From Azolla caroliniana (Eukaryota; Polypodiophyta), in the NCBI GenBank assembly GCA_043228905.1, contig JBHGNT010000018.1, positions 13,516,001 to 13,580,000 on the forward strand: DNA of 64,000 bases, read 5' to 3'. Each line of letters begins with the position of its first letter. The first letter of the stretch is position 1. The notes under the pieces are model-generated. The model did not search any database. It was not told the DNA's origin and saw nothing but the letters and a program-made list of their open reading frames with translations. Positions 9,948 to 21,552 of this stretch are shown piece by piece. Position numbers and translations under genes: made by a program.

Positions 9948-10908
9948 GCGTAAACCGTCTCCTCGGTTTCTAGCGCGGTGATTGCACGACCGAGCCTCCA
10001 CTACTCTCTGACTCATCTTCCGACTAGTCGTTCCGACTCAGTCTATTACGGGCATGCCCATATAAAATTCCTTGGTGAGAATTTACCGTAGTATTCTCAC
10101 CACGGGATATTATATGGTCACGCTCGTAACACAGTCCCTCATTCGGCCCACTTAGCCGAAATGAGATCGAGCTCTCCTCTAAAACTCCAATTTCTTCTCC
10201 ATCCAGGGGCATATCGGCCTCACTGGCCTCATCTTCAGAATTCAAAATGGAGTTGAGAGGGGTTGGAGATGGAGGCAAGTACCACGAAGCCAATTCGTTG
10301 AACACGACATCTCGGCTTACTCTAACCTCCTTCATTCGGGGATTATAACACTTATAACCCTTTTTGCTCATTTGAATAGCCGACCAAGATCTCGGCTTTG
10401 GTGTCTTGCTTCCTCCTCTTCTCCTTCGGCACATGCACATATGCTATGTTGCGGAGCACCCTCAATTGTGCCAAGTTTAACTTCTTCCTGAAGAACAACT
10501 CATGTGGCAACACTCCTCCATTTGTAAATGTCTGATTCTGTAGGTACACAACGGTTCAGACCGCTTCGGCCTAATAGAACTTTGGCATATGCTTCTCCTC
10601 GAGCATTGCCCTGGCCACTTCCTCTATCATCCGAAAAGTACTATTTTCCGCCATTGGTCCTGAGAATTCTTCTCGAATTCCCTCCTTCTGCAGATAGCTA
10701 GAGAACTAGTTGTAACAATACTCATTTCCGCCATCAGTCCTGAGGCATTTGATCTTTCAGCCTATCTCTTGTTCGGTAATGCTCTTCAGCTTTAAGAAGC
10801 AGGAGAAGACTTCTCTCTTCTTCTTGATCAGGCATGCCCAAGTATGCCGAGTGCAGTCATCGATGAAGGTTATAAAGTAACGACTTCCACCGATACTCAC
10901 GTTTGTTA
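9948..10908 (-). pseudogene. Copia integrase fragment
   Basis: Minus strand: NVSIGGSRYF and FIDDCTRHTW (first catalytic Asp region), then after a gap YLQNQTFTNGG, the GKK-like RKKLNLAQLRV region, YVHVPKEKRRK, KGYKCYNPR and SRDVVFNE. Frameshifts and stops divide it into several short frames. The region after VFNE is the acidic linker to RT and continues across the nested LTR. Confidence 0.8.
10044..10131. mobile_element. 88-bp inverted-repeat insertion (MITE or TRIM-type solo LTR)
   Basis: Absent from the matching place in the copia copy at about 21930. The two halves are inverted copies: TTACGGGCATGCCCATATAA on one side against TTACGAGCGTGACCATATAA read from the other. Flanked by a perfect 5-bp direct repeat CAGTC (10039-10043 and 10132-10136). 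A 5-bp duplication and TGTTAC...GTAATA ends on the minus strand fit a tiny LTR (TRIM); the near-complete palindrome fits a MITE. Confidence 0.65.
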
Positions 10909-11399
10909 CCGTACAAGATGTACGAAGATTTGAGAATGACAAGTGAGGGTGAAAGAGTAAAGTGTTGATGTGTATGTGTAAATGTGCATAAGTGTAATTC
11001 TGAGTGTGATTAGATACGTATGTGAACACATGCACACATGTGTGCAAGTGGACAGATAAGAAGAGGTGTGAGTGAGTGATTAGTGTGAATGTCCAAGGGG
11101 GCTTGCACCCCTATGCATCTACCCCTTTTGTAACTATTTAACCCACTCTTGGGGAATGATGAAAATGAACAAGTTCTCTCTCTCTCTCCCTCCCTCTCTC
11201 TCTTTGACACCTTTTCTCTTCTCTCTCCCTCACTCACGTTGAACCTCCTTGGGGGGGGTGGAGCCATTCTAGGCACCACCCCCCACCCCGCAATGCTTAT
11301 CAATCTTGCCATCACATCGTTCATCATCACTAGCATCAACATCGCTAACCCTATTCCTATCTTTATCATCATTATCATTAACCCTAACCCAAAACCTAC
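10909..11399. other. Unassigned spacer with GT-rich and CT-rich tracts
   Basis: Contains GTGTAAATGTGCATAAGTGT-like sequence, a CT tract at about 11173-11240, a G8 run near 11252 and ACCCTAACCC near 11385. No coding evidence. It could be a worn LTR or 5' leader; I cannot find a matching copy in the window. Confidence 0.4.
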
Positions 11400-12687
11400 A
11401 ACACTATTTTACATTCGGACTGCCAGGCTAAGTTTGAATCCTACCAAGTGTACATTTGGAGTCACAAATGGAGCGTTGCTGGGCAACATTGTTAGTAAGG
11501 AAGGGATTGTTGTGGATCTGGACAAAGTAAAGATGATTTTACAAGCACCGGCACCAACAAAGGCAAAGGCATTAAGCTGATTTCTCGGACAAATCTAGTG
11601 GCATAGTCGGATGCTCTAGTATTTAGTAGACTTTGCCACACCACTACATGCTGTGGTGCACTGGTTGCCATTCGATGGACGGAGCATGAGGAAAAGACGT
11701 ATCAAGCGCTAAAGGTAATGTTGTCACAAGCGCCAATAGTGTAGCCACATGACTAGACGAATTATTTCCATGTGTTTGTCGACGCGTCAGATGCGGTAAT
11801 AGGGAGTGTATTGATGCAACTCACGGAGCCAAAATGGTTCCAGCCGGTATATTACATGAGCCGGAAGCTCTCGAAGGTCGAAAGAAATTATTCCACAATG
11901 GGATGAGAAGCACTATGCATGGTATATAGCGTGACAAAGTACCATCGCTACTTGTTAGGTTGGAAGTTTTCGTTCCACGTTGATCATTTGGTGCTAGTAT
12001 ATCTGGTGTCCAAAGCTTGACTTACCGGTAAACTAGCCATATGAACCTTGCTTCTACAAGAATTTTAGTTTGACATATACCATAGGCTTAGATTTCAACA
12101 TGTCGTGGCGGATTGTTTAAGCCGGTTCGAGTCCCGAGAATCCAATGATGGAGTCCGGGATGAAATTCCGGATGCACAATTGCTCAAAAACACCGCAGAA
12201 GAGATGACAGATGAGTCGGTACCAGTGGAAGACAAATGGATGATAGACATGCACCAATTTCTAAGTAGCGGACTACCACCAGAGGTGATGAACCGGGACG
12301 AACATAAGCAATTAACGGTGAAGAGCAAACATTTCTACCTCGTATAAGACACACTCTACCACAAAGGAACCGACAGATGGAATAGTTGGAGGCCATTATG
12401 CCAGAGAGTCAACGGCCTGGAAAATTTGGCGCAACACTTTGTGGTGGCCGACCACCTTAAAAGACTCCATCCCGTAATACAAAGAGTGTGATTTGTGCCA
12501 GAGAATGGGCAAACTGACAGAGTAGGATCGAATGCCACACTAGCCGGTATTACCATTGGAACCATTTCAGAAGTAGGGGTTGGATTTTATCGAACCGTTC
12601 AAGCCACTAGCATCACAGACTAGAAACATGTATATCATAGTGGCAACGGACTACTGTATGAAATTGGTTGAGGGAAAGGCATTATGG
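11400..12687 (+). pseudogene. G1-family gypsy pol fragment: RT end, RNase H, integrase N-half
   Basis: Plus-strand decayed copy of the pol seen at 57-58.5 kb. In order: LNPTKCTFGV and ALLGNIVSKEGI (RT thumb), FHVFVDASD (RNase H), PKWFQPVYYMSRKLS, FSFHVDH, QHVVADCLSRFES, MHQFLSSGLPPE, the H2C2-region CDLC-type cysteines near 12490 and VGFYRTVQ-type integrase start. Many stops and frameshifts. It ends abruptly at 12687 where the gypsy-2 LTR begins, so it was interrupted by that element. Confidence 0.82.
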
Positions 12688-13485
12688 TGTCGTGAATAAT
12701 TCCGACAATAGGAACAAATGGAGCTAGATTTGTGTGAATGTGTGTGTGCATGGATGCACACGAATAAATTGTTATGTACAAAAAAATGTAAATAGCATAC
12801 GACTAGTGAGTACTAGGGGGTAGGATTTAATGGGTACTTTAAAGACTCACACAGATAGAGAGGATACAAGGATTTGATGTGAAGAAATCGGGGGAAATCT
12901 CTGAAACTGATCAGGATGTAATGGTCTCTCCTTGTGCTATAAAAGGGGAGGCTTCAACCTATTTTAGGCATCGAGGATTGGGAGGACGAATTGTTGTCGG
13001 TTTGAGTGTCGAGTTGTCTCTCTCTCTCTGTTTTGTGTTCCATGCTGATCCGGGGAAGAAGGTGAAGCCTCTACTCGCGCAGGAAGCTTGTGAGCTCCCG
13101 ACCAAAGGTTCATCATTCTGGGTGTGTTTGCGTTGGCCGTAGCTCGACGCACCGCTTGCTAACCAAGTCCGGTCGTATTCTTTCATTCTTTGTTAATCAT
13201 TAGTGTTTCTGTGTCTCTTCTTGCATTTGTGTACTCCCACGTGGTTCCTACTTGTTGTGGTTTGCTGCACCCCGAGTTCATGTTCTTAATACCAATCTAT
13301 TCCTGTTGTGCGCGGTCCGAGTCTGTGAACCCGTGAGGTCATCACTGTTGTCCTGCATTCTGACCGGAATCCGGTGAAGCTATTTGGACATCATTACAAG
13401 CCGCCTTTTTCCCTTACTAGTTTCTTGGTATGAGACCCTAGGGGTCTTGCCTTATTTCAATGCATCCACGTGAAAAACTACGACA
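12688..13485 (+). repeat. 5' LTR of Gypsy-2 (about 798 bp)
   Basis: Begins TGTCGTGAA and ends CTACGACA, giving the same inverted ends as the copy at 27597-28213. It shares GTGCATGGATGCACAC with that copy and carries a TATAAAAGG box at 12939-12947. The sequence after it (TTTGGTTAACTTGACATG) corresponds to the putative primer-binding region TTTGGTGAACCCGACG after the other LTR. Confidence 0.78.
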
Positions 13486-13842
13486 TCTTTGGTTAACTTG
13501 ACATGAAAGGGGCGGCAAAAGAATCTGAAGATGAGAGGAAGCGAGCTCGCTAAAGCCATGGCGGTGGCTGTTAACCACCTAGTGAACGCTCGAGAGGTGC
13601 CCTTGATAGGGCCATCGAAACGATCGTCGACATGATAGGCCGATTTTGTGGTAATAACGCGACAAGCTATCTTGAGGCTTACCAGGCCGAGATGATAATG
13701 AGGGACATCCCGGAGTACAGACGACTATCTGGATTTCCTTGGGTGGTGACACCGATCATTCATACGAAGGTGCTCGAGGTTCATGTTGCCCGTTGGAACT
13801 AGGAGGAGTTCGAAGGACGACTCCTTGAGGGGTACAGTGTCG

Positions 13843-15142
13843 TGTGATTCTTCACACACTATGTAAAAAAAATAATGAAATAATTATTTTAGATTAGATT
13901 ACTTGCCTGATATGGAATGATAGGTGTCTTCAAGAGCTTCATAACGCATTTTACTACACATAAAACGGATAAATAAGTATCAAGTTATGTGAATATGAAG
14001 TTTGAGAACAGAGGGAAAATAGAATTGTGAAATATCCCACATAGATAGGAAACTTTAGGATCCATCTATATAAGCAGATTGAGAACTATTAGTTTTCATT
14101 TATGTGTTGAGAGCACGAAAGGAATGGTTGGACTTGGACATATTTATCTACATGGACAAATGTGGCTAAGGAGTCTGCAACCGGAAACCAGAAATTGGAA
14201 ACCGGACGGAGTCGACGACGAAGGATAGAACTGGCAACAAAGCCGGGAACCGGAAACCTGAAATTGGAGGTAGCTGGTGATGAAGTTGGGAACCAGAACT
14301 GGATGGTGACAAAACAGGCAACCGACGACCTATCAGACGGAGCCGGTAACTGACAACCGGATGGAGTCGGCAATCTGCAACCGACAATCGGGTGGAGCCA
14401 GCAATTGGCAACCGGACAGAATCGGCAACCGGACGACAACGGAACGGAAATCGGATGCTGACTAGACGGATCGGATGGACGACGGTTGAGATGGATGGAT
14501 GATAGGATCATGCGGCGAATTAAAGTAAAGTAAAGTAAAAGTAAAGGCCAAGCAACTAAAAATGGAGGCCATGCAACTAAAAGGGGACGCATGCAAAGGA
14601 TCATGGGAGGCAATGATCAACGGAGAACTCCATATGTATTCCATTTTTTTTCTCCACTTAAGGGGGGGCTCTCCATTATTTTTTTTCTTTTCCTTCTTAG
14701 CTCCCTTATCTTATCGGAGCCATAACACTCAAAAACCCTAATTTACCCTACAAAAGCCATAACACTCAAAAACCCTAATTTTTCCTACGGAAGCCATAAC
14801 ACTCAAAAGCCCTAATTTTCCCTACGGAAGCAATATCTCTCGTATAACCTAATTCTAATTTTTCCTACGGAAGCCATTACACTCAAAAACCCTAATTCCC
14901 TACGGAAGCCATATCTCTCAAAACCCCTAATTTTTCATTTCTATTAAACTCAGTAAACCTAAAACTTCTGAATCCCAATCTTGGGACATATTGTAATTTC
15001 TTTTCCTTTGTTAATGAAAATTAATAAATTTCTTATTTCCGTTAATTATTAAAAATATAAATGCACGAATGTGATATCCTTTGGTCGGAGGCCCCGAGGT
15101 CCTGCCTCAAGTTCATGTGTCCTCGTCGTATTTTCGCGATAG
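13843..15142. mobile_element. 1.3-kb insertion in Gypsy-2 gag, probably a solo LTR
   Basis: Gag homology stops at about 13842 and resumes at about 15143. The flanks GTGTC (13837-13841) and GTTTC (15143-15147) look like an aged 5-bp target duplication. The insert begins TGTGATTCTTCACAC, has a TATATAAG box near 14068, and a late A/T-rich part with AATAAA-like signals near 15025, an LTR-like order. The inner ends do not read as a clean TG...CA, so the class stays open. It contains a GGAAACCGGA-type tract (14165-14445) and a telo-box-like tandem repeat (14725-14935). No coding sequence. Confidence 0.55.
14725..14935. repeat. Tandem repeat with AACCCTAA
   Basis: About five units of 40-50 bp sharing GCCATAACACTCAAAAACCC and CTAATTTTTCCTACGGAA. 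Each carries AACCCTAA or a one-base variant, the plant telo-box word. Lies in the 3' part of the 1.3-kb insertion. Confidence 0.78.
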
Positions 15143-16379
15143 GTTTCGACGACTCTCCGGTGGTTGAAACGAGAGTTCATGGAGTGGGTTGAGAGCTCCG
15201 GAAAGGGGAGGAATACATCGATGCTCCTCCAAGAGTTCGAGACACGATTCGCTTGGCTCTCGGCGCTGGACTGGATTGTGCTCGATACGAGCCAGTCATG
15301 CTATTCATCAAGTTGGTAGACGCGCTTGATCGGGAAAAGGTGGGTTTGATGAAGGGTTCACGATAGATTGGGCCGTGGTAAAAAGGATTTGCAGCCGTTT
15401 CGACAAACTGCAAGAATGGAACGATGTGAGGTCGTCGATGACTGGCCCGAGTGCTAAGGGAAAGACGGAGGAATCGATTCCAGCACAGACAAAAGAGACA
15501 CAAAGGTGGCTCGAGTCGGGCACAGTTCCAACCGCAGTGGTCAAGGGTCCATCCGGGGGCGCAACTCTGGAGGAGCTGATGAAGATGGTGCACGATCTCC
15601 AGATCGCGCAAGCCAGTAGAGATGGCGGGGTACAATCGTGTGACCGGGGTCTCCGGTTGACCAACAATGCATGTGGTGCGATGCGGTCGGCCACGTGAGG
15701 AGAGAGTGCATTGATTTTGCAGAGGCACTTAGGAGCAATGTAGTGTATCTATGGAACGGACTGGTGCATGTGTTTGAAACCTGGAAACCCCTAGAGCTGA
15801 ACAACAAATTTTGCGGGATGAAGAGGCTGATGGAGGAAGCCGCAACTCGGAACGTCGAGGCCATTCACTGCTTGTTGTCGGTAGGGATCTGGGTAGGTTG
15901 AGAGAAGGGAATTGCCTCCGGAAGCAATACTGGGTTTTGGCCGCTTGTATTGGAAGGCCTCTCGGGAGTGAGGCTCATGAAGGAAGAGGCGGACCACACG
16001 GAGAGGCAGGTCCAAGGGGGCACCGATTGGAGTGATCCAGTAGAAGAGAAAACCGGCTTTGTGGAGGCCGCATGCCAGAACTACGAAGTGCTGGTTGAAG
16101 ACAAGTGGGCCGGGAACACTAGAGGGGCCAGACCATCGAGCTAGTACGAGACCCGTAGTGGGCGAAGGAATGAGGATGTCGGCTTGGCTAACCGATAGGA
16201 GAAAGGAAAAGCAAAGATCCATGGCTTCCGACTAAGCTCAGAGATAGAGAGGATGATGGCTCGGCCCACCGATCGGGGCGGACAGATGTCGGAGATTTGT
16301 CGCAGACCACATCTGAGACTGCGAGAAGATACTATAGAGGCTCGAGGGCGCCCAACTTACCTCCTCCGGGGAGAAGTTG

Positions 16380-17729
16380 GCTTTCGGACAATCGGAGATT
16401 TTGGTCGTCAGTTACTTGTGCGGGCCATACGACTGGAAACCGTCTCCAGCGAACATAGAGGCCAACTTTGCGATGAAGGAAAGATGGTCACGGAAGTCCG
16501 ACGGTTCCTAGGAGCATGCGCCTTCTATGACATTTGGATTCCGCACTACGTGCACATCGCTGAGCTGCTCTACGGGTTGTTGAAGAAGGGTCGAAAATTT
16601 GAATGGAGTGAAGAGCACACGGAGGCAGTCCGGAGACTGAAGAAGAAGCTGACGGTAGCACCAGCTCTCCGGAAAGAGGTATTCAAGGTGGATACTCTAG
16701 TTTACGTGACCGTACACACGAGTTTGACTGGAATCGGGTGGGTGGTTAATCAGGAAGACGAGAACGACTTGCAGTTCCGTTTATGGTTTGGGGCGAAAGT
16801 GTTGAGCGAGTGACAATGACGATGTGCCCAGGTTAAACATGAACTCTGGGGTATCGTTTCAGTTGTCAAGGCCAATAAAGACTACTTGATTGGGACAGAA
16901 GTGATAATCAAGATGGATTGCGTATCAATTCTCGGTATGGTTTCCGGATGCGCTACTCTGGACCTAGTGATGCTTAGGTGGATTGTGTACATCAAGTCCC
17001 TGAATTCGGAGATACGACACATCTCCGGAAAGGACAACACTATGGCCGATATGCTTTTAAGAGCACGGTTACAGAACGAGGACAGCATGGTGTCAGAAGA
17101 TGAATAAGTCGAAGTGGAGTTCTTTGAGTCGGCTCGAATGTCGACAAACAAACAGAACACTCCGACCTTGAATGAGTTCGACGAGAACAACTACGACGGG
17201 GAGTGGCTTCAGATTGGTATGTTCCTGAACACGTTGAGGCCGGAAGTGGCATGGATAAAGGACAAAGCGAGCCGGATCCAGAAGAAGGCTTACCTATTCT
17301 TCCTATGGGACGATAAGATATGGAAACACCCAAGGAGACAGACCGGCACACCAGTCCGAGTGGTGACGAAGGAAAAAGACCGGTCGGTGCTCCTATCGGA
17401 GTTTCACGAAAGCCCTTGGTCCGGACACCGGGGAACGTGGGCAAAATTTTGAGAACCTACAGGAGAAGTGCCGATGGCCGAGGATGTATAGCTACGCGCA
17501 CCACTTCGTGATGACATGTGAAAGCTATTAGATGCATTCCGGTATCCGGCACTGCGACGAGCTGCACTCGACCTACCCGCCAACCATTCACTTCAAGTGG
17601 ATGGTCTATTTAGTATCTGGTACCTGGTGCTTGCAAGGGAAGATCCGACAAACCAGGTGGAGGGCCGGGCCTTAGCGAACAAGAAGATGCAACCGTATGC
17701 CGGTTCTTGATCAAAGATGTGATTTGTCG
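16380..17729 (+). pseudogene. Gypsy-2 RT end, RNase H and integrase fragment
   Basis: CGPYDWKPSPANIE and VRRFLGACAFYDIWIPHY (RT thumb/connection), KKKLTVAPAL, then RNase H with VKHELWGIVS and LNSEIRHISGKDNTMADML. Next come a linker and the integrase zinc region HESPWSGHRG, WPRMYSYAHHF, DELHSTYP and HFKWMVYLVS (in other frames), and LVLAREDPTNQVEGRAL. Stops at 16811 and 17105 and frameshifts after 17450. The wording of these motifs differs from the usual Athila/Tat/chromovirus consensus that G1 follows. Confidence 0.75.
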
Positions 17730-17974
17730 GTTGTCGACATCTTCACTAAACCGCTCGGATCAGACAAGTTGCAACACTTCTCAGAGATGCTAGGTCTCCA
17801 GCATCGAAGATCCGACAAACCAGGTGGAGGGCCAGGCCTTAGCGAACAAGAAGATGCAACCGTATGCCGGTTCTTGATCAAAGATGTGATTTGTCGGTTG
17901 TCGACATCTTCACTAAACCGCTCGGATCAGACAAGTTGCAACACTTCTCAGAGATGCTAGGTCTCCAGCATCTG
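17641..17974 (+). repeat. 167-bp tandem duplication across a gypsy/copia joint
   Basis: AGATCCGACAAACCAGGTGG at 17641 recurs at 17808. The two 167-bp copies differ at about one base (GCCGGG against GCCAGG). Each copy contains the end of gypsy integrase (TNQVEGRALAN) fused to the copia RNase H tail (VVDIFTKPLGSDKLQHFSEM), so the joint predates the duplication and the duplication is recent. Confidence 0.92.
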
Positions 17975-19010
17975 GACGTGCCACACTGGAGGGGAAGAAT
18001 GGAGACAGGTAATGGCACTGAACAAGGAGCCGGAGAGAAAGAGAGAACCAAGACAGGGGGAGACAAGAAGGAAAAGGAAGCCCAGTGGATTGAAGAAGTC
18101 GGCATATCCGAACAAGTCGGAACAAGCAGCGACAACGGCAGAGTCAAGAAGAACAAAGCCGACCGGAAGAATTAAGACATGGACGTGGTCCGATGTTGTG
18201 AAGGGTCTAGGGATCAAGGATGAGTTGGAGACAACCAACTCGGAAAAGAGCGGGAATGAATAAGAGGTAGCCGATTCGATTCAATAGTTTGATTCGGAGG
18301 AGTTGGATCTACTAAATGCCAAGCGGACGAGGTGGCAGTGGAAGTCGACGCCGATACGGAGGAGACGATGGGTTGACCAGCGCCGGAGTCGTAACAATGA
18401 CGGAGCGGAGATGGGTCTGTTGAGTAGACAAGCTGACTGAGGAGGTCGAGGAGCATAGAACCGGATGGGACGTAGGAGGAGGAACTATACCGGACAAGGA
18501 GCGCGAGTGAGGCAGGAAGACGCCAGAAGGAGCCGGACGAAAGAACCGGCTGCCACAGACACTAACACCGCGATCCAACCTCAAGTTGAGCTTGAGGGGG
18601 AGGGTTCAGCAAGCAAGCCTGAGCCGGATTGTATCTGGATCGGTGTCTGGAACGGATGGACCGGATCGGTACCCGAGACCAAGAGCCGGACCCACGTGTG
18701 AACCGATAGGTCATTTAGAGATCTACGGTTCTAGACTACTACCTAGTCATGGTCCTCGTAGTTAGTGTCAGCCGCTCATGTGAGCATTGAAGTATACAGT
18801 ACTTATGTTAGTCCCTCGTGGACTTGTATAAAAAGTGCTCACTGAGCACATTCAATGTACAAAGTGTTATTAGTTTGAATTGAGTTTATGCTTTTTGCTC
18901 TCTTTGTCTCTCTTGTGTATTCTTTGTTCTTAAGCTTCCATTAAACCTTCATTCTCTGTTTTATGTTGTTATCCGGATAAACTGGTTTGTCAAATCTTCC
19001 ACATATTGAC
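17730..19010 (+). mobile_element. Copia-A 3' end: RNase H tail, polypurine tract and 3' LTR
   Basis: After VVDIFTKPLGSDKLQHFSEM and LGLQHLDVPHWRGRM comes a charged C-terminal tail with stops, then the polypurine tract CTTGAGGGGGAG (18592-18603) and the LTR from about 18604. The LTR matches the minus-strand copy at 28799-29211 (TATCTGGATCGGTGTC, TATAAAAAGTGCTCA) and seems to end near 19010. Its first bases (GGTTCAGC) have drifted from TGTTGAGC. Confidence 0.75.
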
Positions 19011-19287
19011 TTCCATTTCTACTAGTGGACCGACAAGTGTGTTGTCGGCTTGGTCAAGTTTGACTGTTTCTCGAATCTCTGATTCGGCCTGGTGGGTCGG
19101 TCCTTCTACGACACCTTTGTTAGCTTTGAAGGATACCTTTTTATCAACTATTTTCTGTTGGTTCCTCTCAGAGAAAATAGATTAGGTTTTGGCTCTCTAG
19201 GTCCCATAGTCCATAGCCGAATTCCCAATCGGTTCCATAACCGAGAAATATGCATTTTGTGGCATTGGTTGCCAATTTGGTTCTTTT
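19011..19287 (-). pseudogene. Short copia integrase C-terminal fragment
   Basis: Minus strand, about 19287-19140: KCIFLGYGTDWEFGYGLWD, the conserved integrase-end segment of copia. The remaining 130 bases (19011-19140) hold nothing I recognise. The LTR at 19288 begins immediately after it, so this is probably the sequence that element landed in. Confidence 0.6.
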
Positions 19288-19703
19288 TGTAAAAGAATAC
19301 GTGTGCGGAAGCGTGTGCAGAGTACAGAGTTCGGAAATAAGACAGTTTGGTAAACGCCGAAAACACAGAGATGGAGATGGAGATGGAGAGAGAGAGAGAG
19401 AGAGAGCAAACAACTCAGTTCTATTTCAAAATAATGACACTCTGTACATACATCGTGCTTAGTGACCACCTTTTATACAAGCCCTGACAATTGGGCTGAC
19501 ACAAGTACTGACAGTACTTGACTGCTGATAAATGAGCCTACTACACTAACTCCCAAAATTATTCCTTACGAGGAATACCATACTAACGGCCTCGTGGTTT
19601 ACGCACCGCTACGACTACGTTATGGGTACCGTTTCATGCACCCAGTCTACGCACTGGGTTACGCAATGTATTACGTACCCAACGTTGAGCTTGTCACTCA
19701 ACA
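19288..19703 (-). repeat. 3' LTR of the copia-A element (416 bp)
   Basis: Minus strand TGTTGAGTGACAAGC at 19703 to CTTTTACA at 19288. The polypurine tract (reverse complement CTTGAGGGGGAG) touches it at 19704. The sequence TGTAAAAG..ACGTGTGCGGAAGC matches the LTR ends at 28799 and 61629. A GA microsatellite lies at about 19387-19407. Confidence 0.85.
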
Positions 19704-20268
19704 CTCCCCCTCAAGCTCAACTTGAGGTTCCGTCTGCTCTTCCGGATCTATGCTCGAGTTCCTTCAGGCTTCATGCCTCGCGCGCGCTCCTCGACCTGCT
19801 CGATTCCGCGCGCTTCGACCCTCCAAGTCAGTTTGTCTACTCATCCGACCCTTCTCAGCTCCCCATCTGTCGGAGTGTCGGCGCATCCTTCGCTGCCCTT
19901 TTCTCCACATGGCCTTCAGTTGATTCAACGTATCCGAATCAAACATTCCGATTGAATCGAACACTTTCGATTCCATTTCGCTCTCATCCGAATTGGCTGT
20001 CTCCAATTTGTCTTCAATCTTCAGGCCTTTGACAACTTCTGACCACGTCTTTGTCTTGGCCTTATCTCCCCTTGATTCTGATGTTTTCGACTCTTTCCTA
20101 TGATTACGGCCCTTGCTTCTTCCTTCGATTTCTTCAACCGGTTCGAAATCAAATTCTCCGTTTGATTCCTCATCACCGTGATGAACACCTCTGCTCCATT
20201 CACGCTCTTGTTATTGTTCTTCCTTTCTACACCTCAAGTTCGGTGTGTCGAGTTGACGCAACCCTAGC

Positions 20269-21552
20269 TCACCTGAGAAATGCCATAACTTGTCGAGACC
20301 AAGAGGCTTGCTGAAGATGTCGGCAACCTGCCGATCCGTCGAGAACATACGCTAGTTTGACTTCACCTGAAAGGACCCGCTCGCAGACAAAATGGTAATG
20401 CACCTCAATGTGCTTGGTCCGGGCGTAGAACACGGGGTTTTTCGCAAGGTGGATACTGATGAGGTTGTCACAATAGATTGTCATCGGATCAGACACCTCT
20501 ACATGCAGATCCCGTAATAACCGTTTCAGCCAAATGATTTCGCACGTAGCGACAGTTGCCCCTCAATATTCGGCCTCCATGTTCGACAGTGCCATTGCCG
20601 GCTGCTTTTTGCTGCTCAATGCGATCGTTGCACTTCCTAATGAGAAGGCATATCCAGATGTGGATCTACAATCACTGGCGTTTCTGGCCCAATCGGCATC
20701 CGTGTAGCCAACCAATTGTTCGGCTACGCCTGCCTGATACAGCAACGCCATGTCTTTTGTGCCGCAGACATATCGCAATATTCTTTGTGCGTACTGTAAG
20801 TGTTCAGCTGTAGGCTGCAACATAAATTGACTGATTAAGCCGACCGGGTAGCTGAGATCCAGCCGAGTAATAGTCAAATAGATGAGGCTTTCGACAATTT
20901 GTCCAAACCGTGTCGGGTCGCACGCCTTTCCCGAATCTCGGCGAAGCTTTACGTTTATTTTCAGAGGGGTCGAGATGGGCTTACAAGTTGCCATCCTGAA
21001 CTTGAAGAGCATATTCAGTGCGTAATGACGTTGGCTGATCAATATGCCTTCGGGGGTATGGATCACTTAGATCTCGAGGAAGTAATGAAGGTCTCCAAGA
21101 TCCTTCATGTCAAATGATGCCGCAAGCTGGAGCTTTACGCGGTCGATTTCACCTAGGTCGGTGCCAGTGATACTTAGTCTGTAAAGGGACTTCTTCAACC
21201 AGCAGACCGCCGAAATGTTCATTCCGGAGTGAAATCCAGGGGGTTGTACCATATACACATGTTCCTCAAGCTCGCCTTGCAGGAACGTATTCTTGACATC
21301 CATTTGATGTAAATGCCACCCCTTCGCCGCAGCTACCGCAAACAAAACACGGATGGTCGTCATCTTAGCGACCGGTGCAAATGTCTCATTGTAGTCGATG
21401 TCGTGTTGTTGTGCGTAGCCTTTCGCTACTAACCAAGCCTTGTATCGGTTGTCTGAGCCGTCGGTGTTGTACTTGACTTTGTACACCCACCTACATCCAA
21501 TCGACTTCACACCCTTCGGTGCGTCAACCAAGTCCCAGGTTTCATTCTGCAT
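20269..21552 (-). pseudogene. Copia-A reverse transcriptase and RNase H
   Basis: Minus strand: [66 protein letters not shown] deletion then removes the stretch with the YVDD active site. It resumes at [70 protein letters not shown] and HIEVHYHFVCERV. Frame is kept in long blocks (21552-21067, 21066-20563, 20496-20269). Between 20269 and 19717 lies a poorly conserved C-terminal extension rich in Lys, Glu and Arg. Confidence 0.88.

Larger units (their letters stand above)
8235..10908 (-). mobile_element. Copia-A remnant: integrase to RT, interrupted twice
   Basis: Minus-strand piece running from the integrase core (10908) to the middle of RT (about 8235). It is split by an LTR (9069-9947) and an 88-bp inverted-repeat insertion (10044-10131). 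Alignment by eye with the better copy at 19704-24137 shows both insertions as clean interruptions: CCTTGCRCG before 9069 continues at GCGTAAAC after 9947. Confidence 0.85.
13531..16250 (+). pseudogene. Gypsy-2 gag with CCHC knuckle
   Basis: Starts near MRGSELAKAMAVAV (13531), matching MRGTELAEAMVVAI on the minus strand at about 27553. After the insertion it resumes with KREFMEWVESSGKGRN, LLQEFETRFAWLSALD, then the knuckle C-MW-C-DAVG-H-VRRE-C at 15668-15709, YEVLVEDKWAG and YETRSGRRN. Multiple frameshifts. Gag would form the virus-like particle; this copy cannot. Confidence 0.72.
12688..17729 (+). mobile_element. Gypsy-2 element, plus strand, internally deleted
   Basis: 5' LTR 12688-13485, gag from 13531, CCHC knuckle at 15668, then a jump (protease and most of RT missing) to RNase H and integrase, ending about 17729 at a joint with a copia C-terminus. 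Gag is interrupted by a 1.3-kb insertion (13843-15142). The same family occurs on the minus strand at 25161-28213. No 3' LTR. Confidence 0.8.

Noticed and set aside
14725-14935. Interstitial telomere
   Set aside because: AACCCTAA occurs once per 40-50-bp unit, not as a continuous telomere repeat.
18012-18263. Plus-strand frame of 83 codons rich in Lys and Arg
   Set aside because: Lies in the C-terminal extension between copia RNase H and the polypurine tract and overlaps another frame continuing from RNase H.
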